From: Pythium myriotylum | Taxonomy: Eukaryota; Oomycota; Peronosporomycetes; Pythiales; Pythiaceae | Assembly: GCA_023091665.1 (NCBI GenBank) | Contig: JALJCQ010000015.1 | Span: 1,054,001-1,118,000, forward strand | DNA: 64,000 nucleotides | Direction: 5' to 3' | Part shown: positions 45,112 through 54,810 of the stretch, piece by piece | Layout: each line of letters starts with the position of its first letter | Numbering within the stretch: the stretch's first letter is position 1 | Translations under genes and position numbers: made by a program | The notes under the pieces: model-generated | What the model saw: only the letters and a program-made list of their open reading frames with translations | The model's database searches: none | What the model was told of the DNA's origin: nothing

Positions 45112-45626
45112 GACAACCGCCGCCAACTCTGTACTCTCATCTATACTGCGTTACATAGCGATAAGCTCAATACAACATTGGACGTAGCACCCAATCGTTT
45201 CGTACTCGAAACTACCGTGTTTTCGTGAGACGCTACCACGACTCAGATTCTTGAAGGTGGTTTCGCGATGTTGGAATGTTCACGAGATGATTGGCCTGCA
45301 GAGGACGCGCGGTCGCATTCCCGTGTCGTTTCAGACGCACGCAATGGATCTGATAACGGACAGGCAAACTGAGATGGCTACAACTGGGAGTGTACCCACG
45401 TCGACACCGTCTCACCTAGTATTCCCACGGTCTCAGAGAATCCTGCCGCGACGAGGTTGGAGCGGTTCATCTCGAATACATAAATCGGCTATAGTCCGCC
45501 CTTACATGTGCATCAAGCCACCAGCGTATCTTCGCTCGCTGCCTCTCACTTCGCAACCAGCCTCGCTCCCGTGACGCCCAACGCACCTCACTTCATTCTT
45601 GCACATCTCATCGAATCAACGGCGCA
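45112..45626. other. Intergenic region between paralogues 2 and 3
   Basis: These 515 bases contain no supportable gene. The initiator-like element of paralogue 3 is near the right end. Confidence 0.5.
45593..45599 (+). promoter_or_regulatory. Initiator-like element of paralogue 3
   Basis: TCATTCT fits the oomycete Inr core TCAYTYY and lies 28 nt upstream of the ATG. The flanking element matches only loosely. Confidence 0.45.
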
Positions 45627-47330
45627 ATGCTTGAACCTTCTCGACTGATTCTTCGTCTTGTTGTGGCGCCTCTTCTGCTTCTCCTTCTCATCTGCCCAGA
45701 GACAGAGTCGGCTCGGCAAGCGTGCAAGCGACTCACAGACAATACCAGCCCGTTCGTTGAAGCGGTTAAGCGACTCTCGGCGATAGGGGGATTGGCCCCG
45801 GTGACATACGATGCCTCGGCATTCGCGCCATTGGAAAGAGCTCTACCCACACTTTCCACCTGCCTGGCGCAGATTAACCCGGTGGTATTGATCTCGAGTT
45901 TGCTATCATCTTCTCCTCAGGCACTGCGCTGCTGGACCGACCTCACTGTGTCCACAGATGCCGAGACGATTGGTGATGGAGAGACAACGGTGTTCGGTAC
46001 TGTTGTATGCCCAACAGTCGAGAAACTCTCGCCTTGCTACTTCGATGTGCTACTACCCGCGGTGGATGCAGCGCTCGCGACTACGAACGGCTGTTGCGAT
46101 CCTTTCCTCGAACAAGTTCAATTGGTTTTCGGTGCGCCTTTCAAGCCTGCGATGACAACGCTTGTTCGAGCCATCGGCAATGCACTGTGCAGCAAGCGCC
46201 AGGCATCCGGATCGACCGAAGTTGATGTCTGTGGCGATATACTGGTGAAGAATTGGGTGACTCGAATCGTCGGAGACGATGACGAGGAGTTGACAAGTCT
46301 AGTAGACAGCTTTCAGATCCCTAATGACCAACTATGCCAGGCTGCACGAAACGAGGCGTACGTGACCACTATGAACACTACTCAGCGGTTCGGTGGGGAT
46401 AACAGGATCCCATACGGAGTGTGCGCTCAACCGATGGACGAACTCGTTCAGTATGTGCACGAGCTTCCCTATTGGAACTCCAGTGATGATGCCGCGGTCG
46501 TAGATAAGATTTTTACGGATAAAAGCTGCCTCCCGGGGCGAAATTTCCTCCCCTGGGCATCGAACGAAGGAGGATCGTTCAAGAAAGGAGCCCAGGCGTT
46601 GGACGCCATGGTCAATACGGTCGCTATCCTCCTGGGTGAAAATCAGCCGCCGTTAGCATCTCCGACGCCGACTCCAGTGGTCACGCGTGCGCAGCCTCTC
46701 ACTTCTCAGCAGTCATCAGGTGAATCGAGTGGTAGCGATGATGGAATGAGCGATTTGAGATCCAAAGGATCGAGTGACAGCGGCTCAAATGGATCTGACG
46801 GATCGAGCGAAAGCAGTAGCAGCAGCAATGGAAGAGGTTCTGGCAAGTCGAGTGAACGCGGCAGCGAGAGCGCTAGCAATGACGGTGACGCTCCAGGTGT
46901 GTTTGATAGCCTTACTGACGATGGTGTCGACACATTGGCAGCGTTCTTCGCGATCAACGTATCTGAGATCGTGCAGTCGACTCTCTCACGCCTCGAGCCC
47001 CTTGCCGCAGATTTCTGCCTCCATATTCCAAGCGGTGTGACGTGCAACTTTCCTGGCGAGAAACTGACGTTGCCCTTCCCAGAAGTTGCGCTAACGTCGG
47101 CGACCACCGAAGCTCCGTCCCCACAGCCGACGGCGACGATACCAAAACCGGCAATGAATGGGGGAGGCGCCTCGGTCTCAGAAGGCGCGACGACGACGAC
47201 GACGACCAACTCGACCAACTCAACCTCGGGAGATTCGTATTCCGTTGGAATCCACCGCCATCAAAGCGTCGTCTTTTTTACTCTCGTCTGCACACTCGTC
47301 GCGGTTGCCCTGGAGTTCTGCGACGTGTGA
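45627..47330 (+). CDS. 14-cysteine family protein with probable GPI anchor, tandem paralogue 3
   Basis: The protein is 567 residues. The signal peptide is strongly hydrophobic (LVVAPLLLLLLIC). The core keeps the fourteen cysteines (CLAQ, VCPT, GCC, CSKR, CGDI, CQAA, CLPG) and the FQIPNDQ motif, but is the most diverged of the three. A long Ser/Gly-rich linker (about residues 370-425) is followed by the FCLHIPS and TCNFPGE unit. The Thr/Asn-rich end (TTTTTTNSTNSTSGDS) and a final hydrophobic run (VVFFTLVCTLVAVALEF) look like a GPI attachment signal. This would place the third paralogue on the cell surface while its sisters are released. Its function is unknown. Confidence 0.75.
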   Translation: MLEPSRLILRLVVAPLLLLLLICPETESARQACKRLTDNTSPFVEAVKRLSAIGGLAPVTYDASAFAPLERALPTLSTCLAQINPVVLISSLLSSSPQALRCWTDLTVSTDAETIGDGETTVFGTVVCPTVEKLSPCYFDVLLPAVDAALATTNGCCDPFLEQVQLVFGAPFKPAMTTLVRAIGNALCSKRQASGSTEVDVCGDILVKNWVTRIVGDDDEELTSLVDSFQIPNDQLCQAARNEAYVTTMNTTQRFGGDNRIPYGVCAQPMDELVQYVHELPYWNSSDDAAVVDKIFTDKSCLPGRNFLPWASNEGGSFKKGAQALDAMVNTVAILLGENQPPLASPTPTPVVTRAQPLTSQQSSGESSGSDDGMSDLRSKGSSDSGSNGSDGSSESSSSSNGRGSGKSSERGSESASNDGDAPGVFDSLTDDGVDTLAAFFAINVSEIVQSTLSRLEPLAADFCLHIPSGVTCNFPGEKLTLPFPEVALTSATTEAPSPQPTATIPKPAMNGGGASVSEGATTTTTTNSTNSTSGDSYSVGIHRHQSVVFFTLVCTLVAVALEFCDV

Positions 47331-47358
47331 AAACAGACACACGTCTCACACTCCATTC

Positions 47359-47386
47359 CCTCGTAACAATGACCTCGTAACAATGA
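47359..47386 (+). repeat. 14-bp perfect tandem duplication
   Basis: The unit CCTCGTAACAATGA occurs twice head to tail between paralogue 3 and the bL34 gene, within the likely bL34 promoter or leader. Each copy carries an out-of-frame ATG. Confidence 0.85.
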
Positions 47387-47467
47387 CTTTTCAATTCAGA
47401 ATTGAATCGCATGCTTTTGCTGCAGGCTCGTGGTGGTGGCGTCCACAGAGTGAGCTCCTCGGAAGCT

Positions 47468-47972
47468 ATGGCGTCGTTGCTCGCGAGAAATGCGCTGGCG
47501 CTGGCGCGCGCCCGCGGCGCTGCGGCGTCGCTCACGGCCGTGCGCGCGCTCTCCACCGGCGTGTCCATGCAGGTGCCCGGCGTCGTGAACCCGGCGCTGC
47601 TCATGATGATCAACCCGGTGTCAGCGCCGACTCCGGCCATCATCGGTGCGAACGGCTGCGTTGGATTCCATGGCGCAATAGCCAACTCACAGTGTCGTGT
47701 GTCTGACTGCAGACCCATTCGTGCGCAACCCGATCGTGTTTGAGATCAACTCGAGCCTCCAGATCACGCAGACGCCCGAGATCGCTCCGGCGATGATCGA
47801 GTGCCCGACCAACGCTGTCAGCGAGCCGATGCTCGCTGTGAAGCGAACGTACCAGCCGAGTGTGCTGCGCCGCAAGCGCAAGCACGGCTTCCGTTCCCGA
47901 GTTGTCTCCATCGGCGGTCGTAAGGTGCTGAAGCGTCGATTCCTCAAGGGCCGATGGCGCATGTCGCTGTAG
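47468..47972 (+). CDS. Mitochondrial large-subunit ribosomal protein bL34
   Basis: Two exons, 47468-47645 and 47713-47972, encode 145 residues. The 67-nt intron (GTGCGA to GACTGCAG) joins in phase 1. The C-terminal ~45 residues are a canonical bL34: [20 protein letters not shown], then [13 protein letters not shown]. The N-terminus ([17 protein letters not shown]) is Arg/Ala-rich and lacks acidic residues, as in a mitochondrial targeting peptide. An upstream in-frame ATG at 47411 could extend it by 19 residues. The role is structural, in the mitoribosomal large subunit. Confidence 0.88.
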
Positions 47973-48089
47973 AGCTGGCACGTCGAAGCCAACTCAGAAT
48001 GATGCGCTAGCTAGTGTAGTTCTACGCATGCAACTCAAATACGAGAGAAGAGAACAGTGTTAGAGAACGTGTGTCGCGAGATAACCTAT

Positions 48090-48813
48090 CTATTCGTGGT
48101 CTACGAGCACAGGCCCCATGTACTTCTCGAGTGCAGGAGAGAATACTTCGTAGATGAACGTGACAGGCCGGCCACCTTTCCAGAACAAGTACGAGCGACC
48201 CCAGAACGGCCCTTTGAACCCGAAGGCTTCTTCGAGCTCAGCGGACGTGCCACAGAATACACTCTTCATATCGCGGAAGAGCTCCGTGCGGTTCTGGAGG
48301 ATGTTCTTGCCGATCGGGATTTTCTGGTTCTTGAAGACCTTTCCCACGTCGCCTTCGTTCAACCACGAAGCAGCATACCCGAGACGTTCACCGCGAGCGT
48401 TGCGCAGCCAGACTTGGCGGCGGCATCGAGGAGCGGGGATCTCGCTGATGTGCTCCTGAGCACCATCCAGGGCCTCGCCGATGTGTTCGTGGCCGATCAC
48501 GTCTACTTCAGTCAGAGAGCCCGAGAGCAGCCCGAGATGGTGCGTGGGCGAGCCATTGCCGAAGAGGAAGAGCTTCCAGGCTGCCGACATATCGCGGCGA
48601 CCGAGCTGGCACGATAGAACTCATTAGGCCCGCACCAGCAGCGCCGAGCAGACGACAATTGGGTACCAGCATGTTGTCGGTGCCCGTGACGATGTACGAG
48701 AGCTCGAGGCGGTGCCACGCGAGCACGGGCGCGGCCTCCTCAGGCGTCTTGGCCGCAGCGACCAGCGCGTCGGCGGTGTCGGCAGCGAGCGGCGCCGGCG
48801 GCGGGTTGGCCAT
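48090..48813 (-). CDS. UbiC/chorismate-lyase-fold-like protein
   Basis: Exon 1 is 48667-48813 and exon 2 is 48090-48605. The 61-nt intron (GTACCC to GTGCCAG on the minus strand) is phase 0; the product is 220 residues. From LAWHRLELSYIVTGTDNML the chain follows the UbiC pattern: SLTEVDVIG, an RQVWLRNARGERLGYAASW strand pair, PIGKNIL, and the C-terminal FWGRSYLFWKGG and EVFSPALEKY, which resemble the RR(S)xF and ExFLP segments of bacterial chorismate pyruvate-lyase. Bacterial UbiC releases 4-hydroxybenzoate from chorismate. Whether this protein has that activity is open. No strong organelle signal is visible. The fold call is from pattern memory only. Confidence 0.5.
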
Positions 48814-49346
48814 TTTTCGAACGTGTCGGATGCGGACGAATGCCAGTGGCTCCTGCGTCAGCGCACCCTCTAATTCGATCTATCGGTTAGGATCGTCATC
48901 CTCAACGGTTAAGAACCAACGACGCACGATTTCCTGAATTTTCGGATTTCGGGTGTGTGGCGAGAGTTCGTCTTTTTTGGGTCCGGTAGGAATCTTTGTT
49001 CTGTGGGTACACTGTAACCTTTTCCCTTGCCCGTATCACCACTTCCCCTAGTCGCACCTGTATAGTGTACACCTACCCCTACTCTCTCGCCATCTCTCAT
49101 TATTCTCTCTTCGCCTGACTTGGAAACTGTATACTGGCTAGAGTGTATACCGGTCCACCCAAAGCGCTGGGTGAAAAATTCAGTGCGTGGGTGTATGGGC
49201 GAGGCCGTTTCATCGCGCGAGGTTTTTACCCAAATCCGGGAGGTTTTATTCCTGACTCACTGCTTTAGCAGTACGACTTGGCGGCTGTTGAGCTCCTGGA
49301 AACGCGAGACAACAACGCCCATAGCCACATTACCCTCGTCGTGAGT
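48814..49346. other. Intergenic region between divergent genes
   Basis: These 533 bases separate the minus-strand UbiC-like gene from the plus-strand GH5-like gene. There are pyrimidine-rich stretches (around 49080-49110) but no clear initiator match and no gene. Confidence 0.5.
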
Positions 49347-51084
49347 ATGAGCCAGCCGCGCGGGTCCTTCGGAGGGCGCAGCTCCGAGGTCGAGCGGATC
49401 ATCGCGGCCGCCGAGGTCGACACGACCTTCGCCGGCAAGAAGAACGTCCGCTACCGAGGACGCCGATCGGTACGTGGCCGTCGAGCGAGCGACGAGAGGA
49501 AGAGAGAGAGGGGCTGACGACCGTGGGGTTGTTCCACAGACGTGGCCAGGAGCGCTGGCGCTGCTGCTGGTCTTCGCCGGATCGGTCTTCGGGCTCGTGT
49601 ACTACGGCATCAAGGTCCATGACAACGTCAACACGGCGGCCTCGTCGGACGCCGCCATCCGCGAGCGCTTCGGCACGGGTACGGTCATTACCGACGGGCG
49701 CGTGATCAACTCGACGGGCGAGGACATCGACGTCGTCAACCCGGAGGAGTACAAGGACAACAGTACGTGCTTGACGTACGGGGCGGGGATGAGTTTGTGG
49801 TGACTGACAAAGTGCTGTCTTGCAGAGTGCGAGCTGCCCAACTACGTCAGCAAGAACGGTCGCATCTTCGCGGTCTTCAAGAGTGGCAAGGAGGTGCAAC
49901 TCGACATCAAGGGTGTCAACTGGTTGGGCATGCAGGACAACAAGGGTGTGCCGAAGGGCCTCTGGGATAACTCTCGCGAGGGCTCGACGGTTTACCGTGT
50001 CGCCCAGTTCCTCACGGGCAACGGCTTCAACGTCGTTCGCCTGCCCCTTGCTATCGACTCGGCGATGCGTAACATCGAGATCTCGACGTCGCTCATCAAC
50101 ACCAACTCGCAGCGCGCTCTCACTGCTACACGCTACATCACTTTCCTCGGCCAGCTCGTCCAGGGTCTGGGCCAGCAAAACCTTGGTGTCGTGTTGGACT
50201 TCCACATCCTCTCAGCTTTCACCGCCGATGACACGACACTCTGGTACGGCACGACAATCCAGCTTGATGATATCAAGACCGCTATCACGAACCTTGCCAC
50301 AGAGCTTTGCAACAGCAAGCACTTCAACGTCATTGGAATTGACCTCAAGGATGGTGTCGGCAAGACGGCCACCTGGGGTGATGGCTCGGACACGGACTGG
50401 GCCACGGCAGCTACGACGCTGGGTAACCATGTGATCAAGTCGTGCCCACAGTGGCTCTCGTTCATCCAGGGTATCCAGGGTGACGCGCACAAGGATACTT
50501 TCGAAGGTAACCGCGTGATCAAGAACAAGTTCTTTGCTGGTTCGGACCTGAGCAACGTCGGCACCAAGCCAATCCAGCTTAGCACGCAGAACAAGGTCGT
50601 GTACTCCCCCAAGTACTGGTCGAGCTCGTTCCTGCCGCTGCCTTTCTTCTTCGACGATGGCACGGCTAAGGGTGATATGCTTGACGACTACGTCGAGAGC
50701 TCGGATGACACTCTCCGCAAGAACGTCGAGACGAGCATCAAGAACATGTTCGGTCCAGCGTTGGAGTCGGGCGCCGCCGTCGTGCTCTCATCTTTCGGTG
50801 GTCTCACTGGTACAGAGGATCTGACGAAGAAGAAGACGAGCACGCGCATCATTCAGGTGCTTATCGAGCAAATGCTCAAGACCAACCAGGGCCTGGCTGG
50901 CGGTTTCTGGTGGACTCTGAACCCCGACACGTACTGGCCCTACCCTGCGCCGGACAACAGCAACGCGACCAACTCAGGTCTCGTCGACACAACGTGGCGA
51001 GAGGCGAACATGAACATCCTGACGAATTTGAAGAAGATGGATGGCATGGCGAGCGTGCAGATGATTCCGTGCGTCACCGCTTAA
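49347..51084 (+). CDS. Membrane-anchored GH5-like protein lacking both catalytic glutamates
   Basis: Three exons: 49347-49469, 49540-49762 and 49826-51084, encoding 534 residues. Introns of 70 and 63 nt have GTACGT donors. A short cytosolic N-terminus is followed by a signal anchor (WPGALALLLVFAGSVFGLVYYG), giving type II topology. The lumenal domain is a glycoside hydrolase family 5 barrel: LDIKGVNWLGMQ, FNVVRLPLA, LGVVLDFHIL, TATWGDGSDTDW, NKVVYSPKYW and GFWWTLNPDTYWP. The acid/base motif normally read as DLxNEP is here DLKDGV, and the nucleophile strand (usually xGEFG) is VVLSSFGG. Both glutamates appear lost, which predicts a catalytically dead, perhaps glucan-binding protein. Confidence 0.8.
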
Positions 51085-51268
51085 GCAAGAGCTCCAACAA
51101 CCACAGTCGGTAGTACATGACGACTTGGTCCTCAATTCATACAATCTGTATTCGTATCTCATTTGACTCAGTATCCTCATCAAGTTTGGCATAAAGCAAA
51201 CAGAGAGAATCCAAACAAGTGCACTCGTGAAGCATTTGTTACGAAGTTTGGAAGATCCTTCCTGAGTT

Positions 51269-53288
51269 CTAACGCTTCTTCTGACGAGATCGCAATCCAC
51301 CCGATTTACTCCCCGCTGAGCCCGCCGTCCGCTTGTCACCAGCCCCGAAGGCAGGCGTCGTTGCCGGTAGGAACGAGGATCCCACAGTGCCAAACCCACC
51401 CGGAGCCGCAGCCGAAGTTGCGCTTGGTGTAGGGGTTGATGGTGCACCGAACCCGAAGCCGCTAGATGTTGCTCCCGTGGATACAGTTGGTGTAGACGAC
51501 CCGCCGAGGCTGAAAGAAACCTGCTTTGGCGCAGCAGTAGTCGTAGCTGCAGTGGAACCGAAGTTGAAACCACCACTTGAGCTAGTAGCGGCGGGGGTCG
51601 CAGATGCTGTACCAAAACCACCGGTCGATAGTGTTGGAGCTGATCCCGACCCAAAGAGGCTGCTACTGCCAGTCGAAGTTGCACCAAAGCCGGCGGTGCC
51701 CGTAGTAGTAGTCGTGCCAAATCCACCAAATCCGGGGTTTGCGGCCGGGGCTTGGGGCTGCTGTGTGGCAACGATTGTCGGGGTAACACTTGTCTTGAAA
51801 CGGATATTGTCAATGTCGCTTTCTCTGGAGGCATTGCTTTTCTTCTTCTTGTCGAAGGGGTTCTTAAACCCGGCGAGATTCTTGTCTCCGTGCTTCAGGA
51901 GATCCTGTTTCATCTTCCTGATAAATGCTTGTCGCATTTCTTCAGTCTTCTCATGAACCTCAGCGACGTGAGCGGCGACCTGGATGAGTGCAGAGTTTTG
52001 CGATAGTAAGATCTGCTGCAGAAGTGCTGGGTCCACTCCACTAAGACTTGCTGCGTCAAAACCACTGGCTCCACGTCGTTGCTTCTCATACAGCGGCTGA
52101 AACTCTGCCTCAACACTCTCGATCTGTGCCTTGAGCTGTTCCATACGAGCTTCGAAGTTGTCGAGGAGTTCCCAATAGTACGGTGAAGGCATTTCGACGC
52201 GGCGCATGATTCCGTAGAACCGCTGAGAGGTGCTCTCGCCACTCATGCTACGCAGGTTGAGCGTCGCAGTGTCCACTTGGTTGATCAAGTGCTTGACGTC
52301 CTTTCGGACATGATGTACTGCCGTTGCCTGACGATCCTGCAGATTCCGACGCACAAGCACATCCTGGTCCAGTTGATCCAAGTTCGCCTTCAGAGCATCA
52401 AGTTTCCTGGCCGAGACAGACTTGAGAAATGCGTCTGATTGATCTTCATCCTTCAGGAATTTGTGGAACTCCGTCATGTTCTTTTTCACATCGGCCGGCA
52501 GCGCGTCAAATGTAGTCTCGAGTTTGATGGTTGGTTGAGCAGGAGCAGCCTGCGGTTGCTGTTGTGGTGCTCCGAAGCCTCCACCGAACCCTCCGAACGA
52601 TGTCGTCGCGGCGGGAGTAGACGTACCTCCAAAGAGGCTTCCTGTGGGTTTCGCGCCAAAGAGGCTGCTTCCGGTCGTCGCTGTCGATCCCCCAAAGAGA
52701 CTAGGCGTTGTGGTTGTTGTACCACCGAACAAGCTAGTACCCGTGGAAGCGGCTGGAGCAGCCGCACCAAAGCTGAAACCACCAGAGCTCGCTGGTGTCG
52801 CGGCTGGCGCAGCTGCCGCCGTACCACCAAAACTGAAGCCTGTTGAGGCTGGAGCTGCGGCAGTCGCCGTGGGAGTCCCGCCAAAGTTGAAGCCGCCAGA
52901 GCTTGCCGGCGCAGCAGCCGCGGACGTTCCTCCGAAGCTAAACCCCGTGGATGCAGGCGCAGCAGAAGTTCCGCCAAAGGAGAACCCGCCGCTGGCCGCA
53001 GGCGCCGCCGCCGGGGTAGGCGTGCTAGCGCCGAAACTGAAGCCGCCGCTGGCTGCAGGGGCGGGCGTCGCCGCGGTCGTGCCACTGCCGAAGCTGAATC
53101 CTCCCCCTGTGGATGGTGCGCCCGTGGCTGGCGCCGACGTGCCGCCGAAGCTGAAGCCTGTGAATGGGCCATAAAAAAATAAAAAAACTGTGTCAACACC
53201 GTCATGCGCGCAAGAGGAATCGGCGATTGCTCGAACCGGAGGACGCGGCCGGCGTCGCGACCGCCGTGTTGCCGAAGCTGAAGGACAT
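51269..53288 (-). CDS. NUP58: FG-repeat nucleoporin Nup58/Nup45 (Nup62 channel complex)
   Basis: Exon 1 is 53237-53288 and exon 2 is 51269-53157. The 79-nt intron is phase 1; the product is 646 residues. The spliced start (MSFSFGNTAVATPA) begins FG repeats directly. Unspliced reading would give an Arg-rich non-FG leader, so splicing is favoured. The N-terminal third holds many GGFSFG/GFNFG repeats. The central coiled-coil (about 245-470) includes FHKFLKDEDQ, DVLVRRNLQDRQ and PSPYYWELLDNFEARM, typical of Nup58. Another FG/GFG stretch forms the C-terminus, ending in a basic tail (GLRSRQKKR). It is part of the central transport channel of the nuclear pore with Nup54 and Nup62. Confidence 0.8.
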
Positions 53289-53553
53289 GGCTTCCGTTCG
53301 CGACCACGTCGACTAGCGGAACGCGCGTGGGGCGATCGACGCGAGGCGACGCCACGGGGTCTCCTGGTCAATGCCGCGCTTGGGTTTCCCCCGCTTTGAA
53401 CTCGGCGCCGCCAGCAGCCCCGACAGCCTCTTTGTTCCGATATGTGAATTGGATTTGGAAGAGAGGAGGTTCGTATCGGGTTTACTTAACTGAAGCCGTT
53501 CGAAAACATCCCTTCATGGATTTGACTCGTCCGCGACCGAAGCGAGGAGCAAG

Positions 53554-54349
53554 ATGGAGACGCCGAGCGTGAAGACCGAGGACGTGCCGCCCAACCACAC
53601 GATCTACATCAAGAACCTCAATGACAAGATCAAGATCGACCGCCTGAAGGAGTCGCTCTACGCGAGCTTCTCGGCGCACGGCAAGATCCTCGAGATCGTC
53701 GCGAGCAAGGCCTACCGGCTGCGCGGCCAGGCGTGGGTCACCTTCGATGACATCGCTAGCGCGTCGAACGCATTGCGCGCGATGAACGGATTCGTCATTT
53801 TCGAAAAGCCGATGGTGATCCACTTTGCCAAGGAAAAGGCCGACGTCATCGCGCGTCGAGAGGGCACGTACAAACCGCGCGAGAAACGCAAGCTCGAGAC
53901 CACGGAAGAGCAGGCGGTCAAGAAAGAGAAGAGCAACTCCAACGGCGCTGCGAATGGCCACAGCAACCAAAAACACCATGCGCCACCACCACCTCCGCCA
54001 CCACAGCAGAACTTGCCCAACAAGATCTTGTTCCTCCAGGAGCTGCCAGAATCGTGCAATGACCAGATGCTCAGCGTCTTGTTCAAGCAGTACCATGGAT
54101 TCAAGGTGCGTAGTTCATTGCCCTCTCGTCTTGTGGTTTCTTGATCTGAAGTACTAATGTGGGTGGCTTATCTGTATTTTTCTGTCCTTTTCTTTCACTT
54201 TGCAGGAAGTGCGAATGGTCCCGGGCAAGAAGAGTCTGGCATTTGTGGAGTTTGGAGATGACGCGCAGGCGGCCATCGCGCTCCAGGGACTCTACGGATT
54301 CAAGCTCACACCCACAGACACGCTCAAGATCTCGTTTGCCAAGAAGTAA
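53554..54349 (+). CDS. U1A/U2B''-type snRNP protein with two RRM domains
   Basis: Two exons, 53554-54105 and 54206-54349; the 100-nt intron is phase 0 with a strong pyrimidine tract before TTTGCAG. The product is 231 residues. RRM1 (about 12-95) has RNP2 IYIKNL and RNP1 RGQAWVTF, plus the U1A-like NDKIK segment. A basic linker with a seven-proline run follows. RRM2 (about 158-231) has ILFLQEL and KSLAFVEF. The length and two-RRM layout match U1A/U2B''/SNF, the spliceosomal proteins of U1 and U2 snRNPs. A single oomycete protein may serve both particles (inference). It is divergent to the Nup58 gene, with 265 bp between start codons. Confidence 0.85.
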
Positions 54350-54810
54350 AGAGACGTTTTACGCCAAGAGCAGAGCCTTGTCCGATCGAGATGAGAATGC
54401 AGACACTGTTCGCCGAGGCCGAGGCCACCGCGACGAAGACACGACAGGACCAGAAGAACTCGCACAGCGCGATTCACTAACTATAATAGCACCAAAGAGA
54501 CCCACACTCGCGTGCTGCGCGTCGTCTCCCCTTCCGATTCCTCCGTTCCATTCTCGTGGCCATGACGCGCGACGCCTCATCGCATTTGGCTCCCAATCGT
54601 ACCTAGGCGGGGTCACCCTCGCGTGTTCTTGTGGTGGGCGCCGACGCGTTTAAAACACATCCAACTTCAACTGTATTTGGCTCGGATTCTTCAAGCTAGT
54701 GGTGTTTAAAACACCACGAGCAGTCCGTCGACGGACCCATCCGATGGGCAGCAGGCTAGCTCCACTTCTCCAATCCCCATCGCAACACCAGGAAGGAGAC
54801 GACGACGACG
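54350..54810. other. Intergenic region between the U1A-like and GlnRS genes
   Basis: These 461 bases hold the U1A-like 3' end and the GlnRS promoter. A GTGTTTAAAACACCAC palindrome lies at 54701-54716, with a related GTTTAAAACAC at 54649-54659; both may be regulatory. No gene is seen. Confidence 0.4.

Noticed and set aside
52486..53355. Long alternative open frames over the Nup58 and plus strand of the same region
   Set aside because: They mirror the GC-rich FG repeat coding in other frames and show only repetitive Ala/Pro/Arg composition.
53158..53371. Arg-rich leader of Nup58 read without splicing
   Set aside because: It interrupts the FG repeats with non-FG, Arg-rich sequence. A 79-nt phase-matched intron gives an FG start at 53288 instead.
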